From Pseudomonas entomophila (GTDB taxonomy: Bacteria; Pseudomonadota; Gammaproteobacteria; Pseudomonadales; Pseudomonadaceae): a stretch of 64,000 nucleotides of DNA. Positions 34,735 through 42,753 of this stretch are shown piece after piece. The stretch lies in NCBI RefSeq assembly GCF_029478665.1, contig NZ_JARPQB010000017.1:18945-82944 (forward strand), written 5' to 3'. The notes below the pieces were generated by a model. The model was not told where the DNA came from, did not search any database, and was given only the letters and a program-made list of their open reading frames with translations. The position numbers were made by a program, and so were the translations under genes. Each line of letters opens with the position of its first letter. Positions within the stretch are counted from its first letter, which is position 1.

Positions 34735-35745
34735 ATGAGCACCAAGGCCCTCTACGTCCTGCCCGGTGGCGGCTATGACAAGGTCCAGCTCGGCACCTGC
34801 GAAGCCGCCGCGCCCCAGGCCGGCGAAATCACCGTGCGCCTGCACGCCAGCTCCCTCAACTACCACGACTTCGCCGTGGTCAGCGGCATGTGGGGCCCGA
34901 GCGAGCGGCGCATTCCCATGGCCGATGGCGCCGGCGAGGTGATCGCGGTCGGCGCCGGTGTCAGTGAATTCAAGGTTGGCGACGCGGTGGTGAGCACCTT
35001 CTTCCCCAGTTGGCTCGACGGCCAGGCCCAGGTCGAAGGCTTCGCCAGCGTGCCGGGCGATGGTGTCGACGGCTACGCCCGCGCGCAGGTAACGGCGCGC
35101 GCCACATCGTTCACCCACGCGCCCAAGGGCTACAGCCACGCCGAGGCCGCGACCCTGACCACCGCCGGCCTCACCGCCTGGCGCGCGCTGATGAGCGACG
35201 ATCACCTCAAGCCGGGCGACAGCGTGCTGGTGCAGGGCACGGGGGGCGTGTCGATCTTCGCCTTGCAGTTCGCCAAGCTGGCGGGCGCCACGGTGATCGC
35301 CACGTCGTCCAGCGATGCCAAGCTGGAGCGCCTCAAGGCGCTCGGCGCCGATCACCTGATCAACTACAGGAGCACCCCGGCCTGGGGTGAGAAAGTACGT
35401 GAGCTGACCGACAACCGCGGCGTCGACCATGTGATCGAAGTCGGCGGCCCGGCGACGCTGGAGCAATCGATGATCGCCGCGCGCATCGGTGGGCATGTGT
35501 CGTTGATCGGTATCCTCACCGGGGTGGCGGGGCAGTTGCCGCTGGTGCAGGCGCTGGTGCGGCAGATCCGTCTGCAGGGTGTGCTGGTGGGCAGCCGCGC
35601 GCAGCAGCAGGCGATGGTCCGGGCCATCGACGCCAATGGCCTACGCCCGGTGGTGGACAAGCATTTCGAGTTGGAGCAGATGGTCGAGGCGTTCAAGTAC
35701 CAGGAAAGCAACAAGCATTTCGGCAAGATCTGCCTGACCTGGTGA
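34735..35745 (+). CDS. MDR-superfamily alcohol dehydrogenase/quinone-reductase-like oxidoreductase without zinc ligands
   Basis: This 336-aa medium-chain reductase has the GroES-like N-terminus ('LHASSLNYHDFAVVSGMW', 'ADGAGEVIAVGAGVSEFKVG') and the NAD(P) Rossmann motif 'VLVQGTGGVSIFALQFAKLA'. It is often labelled zinc-containing alcohol dehydrogenase, yet only two cysteines are present (near residue 20 and at the C-terminal 'KICLTW'), so neither the catalytic nor the structural zinc site of classical ADH is formed. It is closer to zinc-free quinone reductases. GGAG lies nine bases before the ATG. Substrate unknown. Confidence 0.87.
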   Translation: MSTKALYVLPGGGYDKVQLGTCEAAAPQAGEITVRLHASSLNYHDFAVVSGMWGPSERRIPMADGAGEVIAVGAGVSEFKVGDAVVSTFFPSWLDGQAQVEGFASVPGDGVDGYARAQVTARATSFTHAPKGYSHAEAATLTTAGLTAWRALMSDDHLKPGDSVLVQGTGGVSIFALQFAKLAGATVIATSSSDAKLERLKALGADHLINYRSTPAWGEKVRELTDNRGVDHVIEVGGPATLEQSMIAARIGGHVSLIGILTGVAGQLPLVQALVRQIRLQGVLVGSRAQQQAMVRAIDANGLRPVVDKHFELEQMVEAFKYQESNKHFGKICLTW

Positions 35746-35753
35746 ACAGTAAC

Positions 35754-35770
35754 AGCCCCTGTGGGCTTTT
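35754..35770 (+). terminator. Intrinsic terminator after the MDR gene
   Basis: AGCCC (35754-35758) pairs with GGGCT (35763-35767) over a CTGT loop, followed by TTTT. It lies nine bases after the MDR stop. The stem is short. Confidence 0.5.
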
Positions 35771-35806
35771 CGGATCGCCGCGAACCTGGTACCGGCTTTG
35801 CTGGTG

Positions 35807-35911
35807 TTCGCCAGCAAGGCTGGCTCCTACAGGGATCGCGCAAGGCTTGAGGTTGGCGCGGTCGGGGTAGGAGCGGCTTCAGCCGCGATCACCCGCGCAG
35901 CGGGTGCCAGG
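35807..35911. repeat. Two degenerate or partial REP elements
   Basis: A variant of the GCCGGC-type REP (TTCGCCAGCAAGGCTGGCTC, 35807-35826 onward) is followed at 35867-35911 by the left half of the GCGGCTTCAGCCGC long form, ending after the CACCCGCGCAGCGGGTG hairpin. The right arm of the long form is missing. Confidence 0.75.
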
Positions 35912-35924
35912 AGCAATGTCGATA

Positions 35925-36827
35925 TCAGGTATGCGAGAGCATTGGAAATCGCATCGGCGTGTTATCGAGCGGCGTCTCTGACGCCCCCCAGACGAACAGC
36001 GCATCGTCGTTATCCACAACCCGCGTGGCGAAACCTTCCACCCGCAAAGGCGTGAAGCCCAATACCACCTCCCGCGTTTCTGATCGAACCAGTTCAGGCA
36101 GTACTTCCTGGAACTCGATCACCCGCGCACAGAACACATCCACCAGCACCATCCGCTCGCCTTCCTGCTCCACCACCACATAGGCCTCATGCCGAGGTGA
36201 ATAGAACAACGCTTCCCGGTACGGCCCGTCGCAATAGAACATCGTCAGCGCCACATTGGGCATCAGGCTCAAGCGCGCCTGTGGGCAACTGCCCGCCACC
36301 GCCGCCATGAAGCGCTGCAATTGCCCTCCGTCGTCCAGGTCCACCGGGCTGAAACTGCTGGCGCTCCGTGCCCCGGACCATTCCAGGTAATGCTCCCGTT
36401 CGATCACCCGGCGAAAACCGAACTTCGGGTAGAAGTCCAGCACGGTGCCATTGGCGAACAGGAACAACAGGTCGCACGGTGACGCCCAGCGTTGCACCAG
36501 GCACTCCATCAGGTGGCGGCTGTAGCCCCGGCCACGGGCCTCGGGCCGGGTCATCGCCGTGCCGATCTGCGCACAGTGCAGGTACTGCCCTTGGTGAATG
36601 AAGGCCAGCGGGCTGACCGAGACATTGGCCAGCATCCGCCCTTGGCGAACCAGCGAGCAGGGCTGGTAGTTGTCCTCCCAGAAGCCCGCCACGTACCAGG
36701 CTTCGAAATCGAAGCCGTACGTCTGTTCGGTCAGGGCGTTCAACTCGCCACGCAGGTGCGAGTCGTCACGGTAGTGTTCGACCTGCTCGAGGTCGGGGTC
36801 ATCGAGGATGATCGCCATGGTGTCCAT
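35925..36827 (-). CDS. GNAT-family N-acetyltransferase
   Basis: This roughly 300-aa protein contains a GNAT domain with acetyl-CoA motif 'TRPEARGRGYSRHLMECL' and 'LFLFANGTVLDFYPKFGFRR'. The C-terminal half (about 190-300) is a separate beta-rich extension without a clear family. Starts at 36827 and 36818 are equally plausible; one at 36854 is less so. A TGTATAG box about 20 bp upstream on the minus strand may be its -10. Target unknown. Confidence 0.83.
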   Translation of the reverse strand: MDTMAIILDDPDLEQVEHYRDDSHLRGELNALTEQTYGFDFEAWYVAGFWEDNYQPCSLVRQGRMLANVSVSPLAFIHQGQYLHCAQIGTAMTRPEARGRGYSRHLMECLVQRWASPCDLLFLFANGTVLDFYPKFGFRRVIEREHYLEWSGARSASSFSPVDLDDGGQLQRFMAAVAGSCPQARLSLMPNVALTMFYCDGPYREALFYSPRHEAYVVVEQEGERMVLVDVFCARVIEFQEVLPELVRSETREVVLGFTPLRVEGFATRVVDNDDALFVWGASETPLDNTPMRFPMLSHT

Positions 36828-36909
36828 TCCAGGCTGTGAAGAGGGGCTATACATTAACGCCGATGGGGAGGAAAAGCTGTAATCAACTGTGCCTCACCAA
36901 CCGCTTACC

Positions 36910-36933
36910 GCCCCGGTAACCCGGGGCTTTTTT
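36910..36933 (+). terminator. Strong intrinsic terminator oriented rightward, without an obvious upstream gene
   Basis: GCCCCGG (36910-36916) pairs with CCGGGGC (36921-36927) over TAAC, followed directly by TTTTTT. It works for plus-strand transcripts, yet the genes on both sides (35925-36827 and 36937-38034) run on the minus strand. On the minus strand no T-run follows, so it is a poor terminator for the upstream C39/GNAT gene. Confidence 0.7.
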
Positions 36934-36936
36934 CGT

Positions 36937-38034
36937 TTACGCCGCCGTTGCGTACACCTCAACCGCCGCGCGCAGCTTGCGCCCGCCGAACAGGCTCATG
37001 CGCTGGAACTCCTGGTGGCTCACCGGCAGGTGCTGGCAATCCAGGGCCTGGCGATGGCGGCCATGGTCGATATCGGGGTCGTGCAGGTAGACGAAATCGT
37101 CGTCGCAAGCGGTGACCAGCACCCAGTGCGGCGCCTTGCTGCCGGTCAGCCGGTAGTTGCTGATCAGCACCAGTGCCAGGCCGCCTTCGGCCAGCACCCG
37201 AGGCAGGTCGGGCGCCTGCCGGGCGATCTGCACGTCGCTGCCCTGCAACTCGGCGCAGAAATCCTCGTGGACCAGGCGCATGACCTCTTTCTTGCCCGCC
37301 TGGCGCACGCCGTCGAGAAACAACGGCCCTTCAGTATTGAGCCGCAGTTGTACGCGAAAACCCCGGCGCCAGGCGGCCAGGGCCAGGCCGTGGGGGCTGC
37401 AGCCGCCGTGGCCGGAGGTCATGAACACGGTGGTCGCCTCGCGCCACAGGCGCAGTTCCTCGCGGCGGGTGGGCAGGCGTTGCGGCTGCAGGGCGGCCAT
37501 GGCCATCAGCAGGCAGGCCGGGCCACAGGTGAAGTCGGTGGTCTGGGCGTAGTAGGGGACTGGCCGCGTCTCGCCCGCCGGGTGCTGGAGGATGCGTTTC
37601 TCGTAGCGCAGGGCACTGGCGTGGTCCTCGTAGTAGTCGTCCACCTGGGCGAAGCGCCGGTAGCCATGGCGTTCGTACAGGGCGATGGCCGTGGGGTTGT
37701 CGGTGCGCACCTCCAGCCGCAGGTAGGCGCGTTCGTGGTCCAGGGCGCAACGTTCGGCTTGTTCCAGCAGGCGCGCGCCAAGCCCCTGGCCGCGTGCCTG
37801 TGCGGCGATGGCGATGGAGTACAGGCGCGCCAGTGACGTACCACGATGGAACAGCAGCAACGCATAGCCCATCAATTGGCCGTCACGTTGGGCCACCAGC
37901 AGGCTGGCGTTGGCGTGGGAGAGCATCCAGCGGAAGCTGCGCGGGGTGAGCCGGTCCAGGGCGAAACACTGGTTTTCCAGTGCCAGCAGGGCCGGCAAGT
38001 CGTCGACAGTTGCCAGGCGAAATTCGATCTGCAT
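36937..38034 (-). CDS. Fusion of RimI-like GNAT acetyltransferase and C39-like peptidase (DUF3335-type)
   Basis: This 365-aa fusion has a GNAT domain (1-about 150; motif A 'ARGQGLGARLLEQAERC' near 80-96) and a papain-like C39-type peptidase domain (about 158-365). The likely catalytic residues are C170 ('QTTDFTCGPACLL'), H303 ('APHWVLVTACDDD') and D319 ('YLHDPDID'). No export signal is present, so it acts in the cytosol. It is divergent from an RLAN-type ATP-grasp gene 92 bp away. As I recall, comparative-genomics work on amidoligases noted such ATP-grasp/GNAT/peptidase neighbourhoods. A peptide-tag addition, acetylation and removal cycle is plausible but unproven. Confidence 0.87.
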   Translation of the reverse strand: MQIEFRLATVDDLPALLALENQCFALDRLTPRSFRWMLSHANASLLVAQRDGQLMGYALLLFHRGTSLARLYSIAIAAQARGQGLGARLLEQAERCALDHERAYLRLEVRTDNPTAIALYERHGYRRFAQVDDYYEDHASALRYEKRILQHPAGETRPVPYYAQTTDFTCGPACLLMAMAALQPQRLPTRREELRLWREATTVFMTSGHGGCSPHGLALAAWRRGFRVQLRLNTEGPLFLDGVRQAGKKEVMRLVHEDFCAELQGSDVQIARQAPDLPRVLAEGGLALVLISNYRLTGSKAPHWVLVTACDDDFVYLHDPDIDHGRHRQALDCQHLPVSHQEFQRMSLFGGRKLRAAVEVYATAA

Positions 38035-38126
38035 AGGGCCGCCGTAAAAGTTGCGTAATGAAACGGGACATTCGAAAAACTTCGTGCTTAATAGAAACCG
38101 TGTCTACCCAACACAGGGCTTCCAAC

Positions 38127-39713
38127 ATGTCTTCGTTTCAGGAACCTTTACCGGCTTGGTCCGGGGAACGTTCAAACTCAAGTGCAACTGGCGTTATTTA
38201 TCCACTGCAGCTGGACAATAAGTCAAGTCAGTTGGTGATCATCGTGGAACGGCGTGATGACTGGGCTTCGTACCTGCCAAGCGAGGATGTCGTGACGGCC
38301 CAGGAATACCTGGAACAGTCTCGCGAGACAGACAGCGGCAAGCGCGTACAAGTCATAAACTTATGCCGTAACTATAAATATCTAGGCCACGGTTATTATT
38401 GTTCGTTGTTGGCCGAGGCGCGCGGTCACAACGTTATTCCCTCGGTCAGAAGTATCAGTGAGTTGACCCGAAAGTCGTTATACGGATTGGCCCTCGACGA
38501 GATGGCGCGCAGCCTGGAAAGTGCCTTGGCCAATCACCCCTACGGTGAAACCGAAGGCTTCACCCTGACCCTGTATTTCGGCCGTACCGACCTGGAACCA
38601 TTGCAGGACATTGCCCGCCAGCTGTTCGAAAGTTTCCCTTGCCCGATCCTGCTGGTGGAATTCCGCAAGACCAGCACCTGGCATATCGCCGGGGTCAAGG
38701 CCGGCGCATTGCACAAACTGCGCGAAGACCAGCAGGACCAGTTCGCCAACGCCCTCGATGGCTTCAGCCGCAGGATCTGGCGCCAGCCGCGTTCGCGCCG
38801 GGTGGCGCGCTACGACCTGGCGATCCTCCACGACCCCGACGAAGCGCTGCCGCCGTCCAACCCCAAGGCACTGGAGCGCTTCATCCGCGCCGGGCACCAG
38901 CTGGGGGTCGACGTCGAACTGATCGGCAAGAAGGACTACGCCCGCCTGGCCGAATACGACGCCCTGCTGATCCGCGAGACCACCAGCGTCGACAACCACA
39001 CCTACCGCTTCGCCAAGAAGGCCGAGAGCGAAGGGCTGGTGGTGATGGACGACCCGGCGTCGATCCTGCGCTGCACCAACAAGGTCTACCTGACCGACCT
39101 GTTGCGCAGCCATCGCCTGGCCATGCCGGCCAGCGAGATCCTCTACCGCGACAACCCCCAGGCGCTGGAAGGCATCGGTGAACGGCTGGGCTTTCCGCTG
39201 GTGCTGAAGATCCCCGACGGTTGTTTCTCCCGGGGCGTGATCAAGGTCAAGGACCACGCCGAACTCCAGGCCGCCACCGCCGAACTGTTCGAGCACTCGG
39301 TGCTGCTGCTGGCCCAGGAATACCTCTACACCGAATACGACTGGCGCATCGGCGTGCTCAACCGCAAGCCGATCTTCGCCTGCCAGTACTTCATGTCCAA
39401 GGGCCACTGGCAGATCTTCAACCACCAGGCCCAGCGTGACGAGGTCAACGGCGAGTGCCGCACCCTGGCCGTGCACGAGGCGCCGCGGGCGGTGGTGGAA
39501 CTGGCGGTGAAGGCGGCCAACCTGATCGGCGATGGCCTGTACGGGGTCGACCTCAAGCAGGTCGGCGAGCGGGTGGTGGTGATCGAGGTCAACGACAACC
39601 CCAACCTCGACGCCGGCATCGAGGACGCCTACCTGCACGACGACCTCTACACCCTGGTGCTGGAGGAATTCATTCGCCGCCTGGAGCAGAAGCGCCGGGG
39701 GCAAGCCTGGTAA
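38127..39713 (+). CDS. RimK-like ATP-grasp ligase with RLAN N-terminal domain
   Basis: This 528-aa protein has an N-terminal RLAN-like domain (about 25-190; 'LVIIVERRDDWASYLPSEDV', 'VINLCRNYKYLGHGYYCSLL') and a C-terminal RimK-like ATP-grasp domain (about 240-520; 'CTNKVYLTDLLRSHRLAMPA', 'GFPLVLKIPDGCFSRGVIKV', metal-binding 'VVIEVNDNPNLDAGIED'). RimK relatives ligate amino acids such as glutamate to protein or peptide ends with ATP. The ATG at 38127 follows CAGGG; an ATG at 38058 would add 23 unlikely residues. The first 300 bp are less GC-rich than the rest. It is followed by a CorA-like gene 12 bp downstream. Substrate unknown. Confidence 0.88.
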   Translation: MSSFQEPLPAWSGERSNSSATGVIYPLQLDNKSSQLVIIVERRDDWASYLPSEDVVTAQEYLEQSRETDSGKRVQVINLCRNYKYLGHGYYCSLLAEARGHNVIPSVRSISELTRKSLYGLALDEMARSLESALANHPYGETEGFTLTLYFGRTDLEPLQDIARQLFESFPCPILLVEFRKTSTWHIAGVKAGALHKLREDQQDQFANALDGFSRRIWRQPRSRRVARYDLAILHDPDEALPPSNPKALERFIRAGHQLGVDVELIGKKDYARLAEYDALLIRETTSVDNHTYRFAKKAESEGLVVMDDPASILRCTNKVYLTDLLRSHRLAMPASEILYRDNPQALEGIGERLGFPLVLKIPDGCFSRGVIKVKDHAELQAATAELFEHSVLLLAQEYLYTEYDWRIGVLNRKPIFACQYFMSKGHWQIFNHQAQRDEVNGECRTLAVHEAPRAVVELAVKAANLIGDGLYGVDLKQVGERVVVIEVNDNPNLDAGIEDAYLHDDLYTLVLEEFIRRLEQKRRGQAW

Positions 39714-39725
39714 CGAGGTGCTGGC

Positions 39726-40769
39726 ATGATCGAAAGCTACAGCCTGGCCCACGGCCAGTTGCGCAAGCGCGAAGGGCTCGATTGCGAGGTGCTGTTGTTC
39801 GTCGAACCGGACAGCGCCGAGCGCGAACTGCTGCAGGCCTGGTTCCACCTGGACGCCCATGCCCTGGCTTCGGCACTGGACCCGGACGAAGTGTCGCGCC
39901 TGGAGCTGCACCGCGATGGCCTGTTCCTGATCTGGAAGCGCCCGGAGAGCTACACCGGTGGCGACAGTTTCGCCTTCCAGGTGTCGTCGTTCGGCATGCT
40001 GATGGTCGACGGCCACCTGGTGCTGATCGCCCCGGATGCGTCATTGCTCGACGGCCTCGGGCAACGCCACGCGCTGCACGATCCGATGGATGTGCTGCTG
40101 GCCATCCTGCTGGACAACCTGCACCACTACCTGGGGCACCTGAAGGTGATCAAGATGGTCGCCCGCGAACTGCAGCAGCGTTTCGAGCAGTCGCTGGAAA
40201 ACCACCACCTGATGCAGATGTTCAACCTCAGCGAGAGCCTGATCCACTACATCAATGCCATCCACAGCAATGGCGCGGTGCTCTCGCGCTTGCGCGGCCA
40301 CGGCGAGAAGCGCCACTTCAACCCCGAGGTGCTGGCGCTGATCGACGACCTGGTGATCGAGAACAACCAGTGCCACAAGCAGGCCGAGATCTACTCGACG
40401 GTGTTCGCCGGCTTGATGGACGCCCGCGGCAACCTGGCCAACAACGCGATGAACGAGACCCTGCGCAAGCTCACCCTGATCAACGTGGTGTTCCTGCCGC
40501 TGAACCTGATCGCCAGCATCGGTGGCATGTCCGAGTTCAGCATGATGACCGCGGGCGTGCCGTGGTGGCTGGCCTACGCGTTGCTGGTGCTGGCGATGAT
40601 GCTGCTGGGCGTGCTCATGGTGCTGGCCCTCAAGCGCCTGGCCCGTTCGGGAAGACACCGCAGCCCTGTAGGAGCGGGCTTGCCCCGCGACAGCGCCAGG
40701 CCGGGCAACGATGGCGTCCCCCATGATCGCAATCGCGGGACAAGCCCGCTCCTACAGGAGGTACCATGA
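39726..40769 (+). CDS. CorA-like divalent-cation transporter with GMS in place of GMN
   Basis: This 347-aa protein has the CorA plan: a soluble N-terminal domain (to about 240) and two C-terminal membrane helices. The first ends with 'LNLIASIGGMSEFSMMT', so the signature GMN is G267-M268-S269. GMN is the selectivity motif in Mg2+ channels; its change suggests different ion selectivity or a non-transport role. Residues from about 314 to the end are encoded by a REP element, giving a Gly/Arg/Pro-rich tail. The gene follows the ATP-grasp gene by 12 bp, and its stop overlaps the start of a 31-aa microprotein (ATGA). Probably an operon. Confidence 0.85.
   Translation: MIESYSLAHGQLRKREGLDCEVLLFVEPDSAERELLQAWFHLDAHALASALDPDEVSRLELHRDGLFLIWKRPESYTGGDSFAFQVSSFGMLMVDGHLVLIAPDASLLDGLGQRHALHDPMDVLLAILLDNLHHYLGHLKVIKMVARELQQRFEQSLENHHLMQMFNLSESLIHYINAIHSNGAVLSRLRGHGEKRHFNPEVLALIDDLVIENNQCHKQAEIYSTVFAGLMDARGNLANNAMNETLRKLTLINVVFLPLNLIASIGGMSEFSMMTAGVPWWLAYALLVLAMMLLGVLMVLALKRLARSGRHRSPVGAGLPRDSARPGNDGVPHDRNRGTSPLLQEVP
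40666..40757. repeat. REP pair, 'GCGGGCTTGCCCCGC' family, inside the CorA-like coding end
   Basis: CTGTAGGAGCGGGCTTGCCC (40666-40685) and its inverted copy (GGGACAAGCCCGCTCCTACAG, ending 40757) flank a 50-bp spacer. The whole element is read through in frame by the CorA-like gene. Its right end runs directly into AGGAGG, the ribosome binding site of the next small gene. Confidence 0.8.
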
Positions 40770-40861
40770 GCAACCTGCAGATCGGCCTGATGATCGTCTC
40801 CGCGATCCTGACGTTCGCGGTGGTGAACTTCTATTGGGATTACCGCCGCGACCGAGATTGA
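40766..40861 (+). CDS. 31-aa single-span membrane microprotein
   Basis: ATG at 40766 opens a 31-codon frame: MSNLQIGLMIVSAILTFAVV, then NFYWDYRRDRD and TGA. One hydrophobic helix (about 5-21) is followed by an aromatic belt (FYW) and a charged tail, a classic small inner-membrane protein with N-out or hairpin-free topology. AGGAGG lies four bases before the ATG, a nearly ideal ribosome site. The ATG overlaps the CorA-like stop (ATGA), implying translational coupling. It may be a subunit or regulator of the CorA-like protein. I do not recognise a named family. Confidence 0.7.
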   Translation: MSNLQIGLMIVSAILTFAVVNFYWDYRRDRD

Positions 40862-41121
40862 CGCTCCCAGGCATGCCGAGGGGCTTGACTGACGCGGATA
40901 GGCACGTGGTGTCGTGATCGAACCGTTGTCTGACGTTTTCGAGCATTTTGCTCGTGCCGCGCCCGGCTTAAAGTGAAGCCCGCATCCCCACGGTGCGTTG
41001 CCCCGGGCGCGTGAGAAGGCCGTAACAGAGCGTGCGCAACGTACTCCACCGTTGATCGAGGAGCCCTTTCGCCCGCACCTGCCCGTCCCTTCCATGTGTC
41101 AGCAAAAAGAGAACAACACCA

Positions 41122-42516
41122 ATGAACACCGTGGGATCCGATGGCAACCTTGCCCAAGGTTTCAAGCCGCGTCACGTCACCATGCTGTCCATCGCCGGCA
41201 TCATCGGCGCCGGGCTCTTCGTCGGTTCCGGGCACGCCATCGCGGCGGCCGGGCCAGCCACCATAATTTCCTACTTCGTGGCCGGCACCCTGGTGGTGCT
41301 GGTCATGCGCATGCTCGGCGAAATGGCCGTGGCGCACCCCGACACCGGCTCGTTCTCCACCTACGCCGAGCAAGCCATCGGCCGCTGGGCCGGCTACACC
41401 ATCGGCTGGCTGTACTGGTGGTTCTGGGTACTGGTGATCCCCATCGAGGCGCTGGCCGCCGGGCATGTGCTCAACGCCTGGTTCCCCCAGGTGGACAGCT
41501 GGATCTTCGCCCTGGCCTCGGTGCTGCTGCTGGCCTGCACCAACCTGTTCAGCGTGGCCAAGTACGGTGAGTTCGAGTTCTGGTTCGCCATCCTCAAGGT
41601 CACTGCGATTCTCGGGTTCATCGGCCTGGGCTTCGCCGCGCTGCTGGGCTGGCTGCCCCACCGCGAGGTCAGCGGCCTGAGCACGCTGATGGCCGAGCAG
41701 GGCGGCTTCGCCCCCAAAGGCTGGTCGGCGGTGGTGGGGGCGTTCATCACCGTGATGTTCAGCTTCATCGGCACCGAGGCGGTGACCATCGCCGCCTCCG
41801 AATCCAGCGACCCGTCGCGCAACATCGCCAAGGCCACCCGCTCGGTGATCTGGCGCATCAGCACCTTCTACATCCTGTCGATCTTCGTGATCATCTCGGT
41901 GGTGCCGTGGAACGACCCGCAGCTGGCGGTGGTGGGTTCGTACCAGCGCGCGCTGGAAATCATGAACATCCCCAACGCCGCGCTGATGGTCGATTTCGTG
42001 GTGCTGATCGCAGTGACCAGTTGCATGAACTCGTCGATCTACATCGCCTCGCGGATGATGTACTCGCTGGCCAAGCGCGGTGACGCGCCGGCGCTGCTGA
42101 ACAAGACGTCGAAGGTCGGCGTGCCGCGCGCGGCGGTGTTCGGCAGCACCTTGATCGGCGCGGGCATCGCCATCCTCAACTACTTTGCGCCCAAGGGTGT
42201 GTTCGAGTTCCTGCTGGCCAGCTCCGGGGCCATCGCCTTGCTGGTGTACCTGGTGATCGCCATCTCGCAACTGCGCATGCGTGCAAGGCTCGAGCGGGAG
42301 AACGCCAACCTGAAGTTCCGCATGTGGCTGTTCCCCTGGCTGACCTGGGCGGTGATCGTGTTCATCAGCTGCGCCCTGGGGGTGATGCTGTTCACCGAGG
42401 AGCACCGGGCCGAGGTGACGGCGACGCTGAGCCTGGCGATCGTCATCTCGTTCCTGGGTATCGTCACCACCCGGGGCCAGGCGCGTCGGGCGGTGGGGGC
42501 TCGTTCGCTGGGCTAA
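41122..42516 (+). CDS. Amino-acid permease of the APC/AAT family (GabP-like)
   Basis: This 464-aa transporter has 12 hydrophobic segments and the AAT-family N-terminus 'MLSIAGIIGAGLFVGSGHAI', then 'MRMLGEMAVAHPDTGSFSTY' and 'FSFIGTEAVTIAASESSDPS'. Members are proton symporters for GABA, aromatic or other amino acids; GABA permease is the closest I recall, but the substrate cannot be set from sequence. It is monocistronic, with 260 bp upstream in which no gene is seen and a REP pair downstream. Confidence 0.88.
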   Translation: MNTVGSDGNLAQGFKPRHVTMLSIAGIIGAGLFVGSGHAIAAAGPATIISYFVAGTLVVLVMRMLGEMAVAHPDTGSFSTYAEQAIGRWAGYTIGWLYWWFWVLVIPIEALAAGHVLNAWFPQVDSWIFALASVLLLACTNLFSVAKYGEFEFWFAILKVTAILGFIGLGFAALLGWLPHREVSGLSTLMAEQGGFAPKGWSAVVGAFITVMFSFIGTEAVTIAASESSDPSRNIAKATRSVIWRISTFYILSIFVIISVVPWNDPQLAVVGSYQRALEIMNIPNAALMVDFVVLIAVTSCMNSSIYIASRMMYSLAKRGDAPALLNKTSKVGVPRAAVFGSTLIGAGIAILNYFAPKGVFEFLLASSGAIALLVYLVIAISQLRMRARLERENANLKFRMWLFPWLTWAVIVFISCALGVMLFTEEHRAEVTATLSLAIVISFLGIVTTRGQARRAVGARSLG

Positions 42517-42527
42517 ATTGAAGTCCA

Positions 42528-42594
42528 TTCGCCGGCAAGCCGGCTCCTACAGGCGAAGCGGTCACCTGTAGGAGCCGGCTTTGCCGGCGAAAGG
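42528..42594. repeat. REP pair, 'GCCGGCTTGCCGGC' family
   Basis: TTCGCCGGCAAGCCGGCTCC (from 42528) is mirrored by GTAGGAGCCGGCTTTGCCGG (to 42594). It lies between the permease gene and the export locus. Confidence 0.85.
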
Positions 42595-42753
42595 GCCCGT
42601 ACAGTCAGCACAACAAAATGGCACCCAAAGGAAGGGATGGAGCCCATTCGTACGGCCTCCACCGACCGGCCCGGATCTTCATCCGCGTGATATATCCGTG
42701 CCATCATCTTTTGCCTTACACTCCCGCCACTAGCTCGCAAGGGAGTGCGCAAC

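Noticed and set aside
38040..38126. Longer start (38058) for the ATP-grasp gene
   Set aside because: The added residues lie in the divergent promoter region and lack a ribosome site; the ATG at 38127 fits better.
40862..41121. Possible riboswitch or leader before the permease gene
   Set aside because: I found no recognisable aptamer, long stem set or terminator-antiterminator pair.
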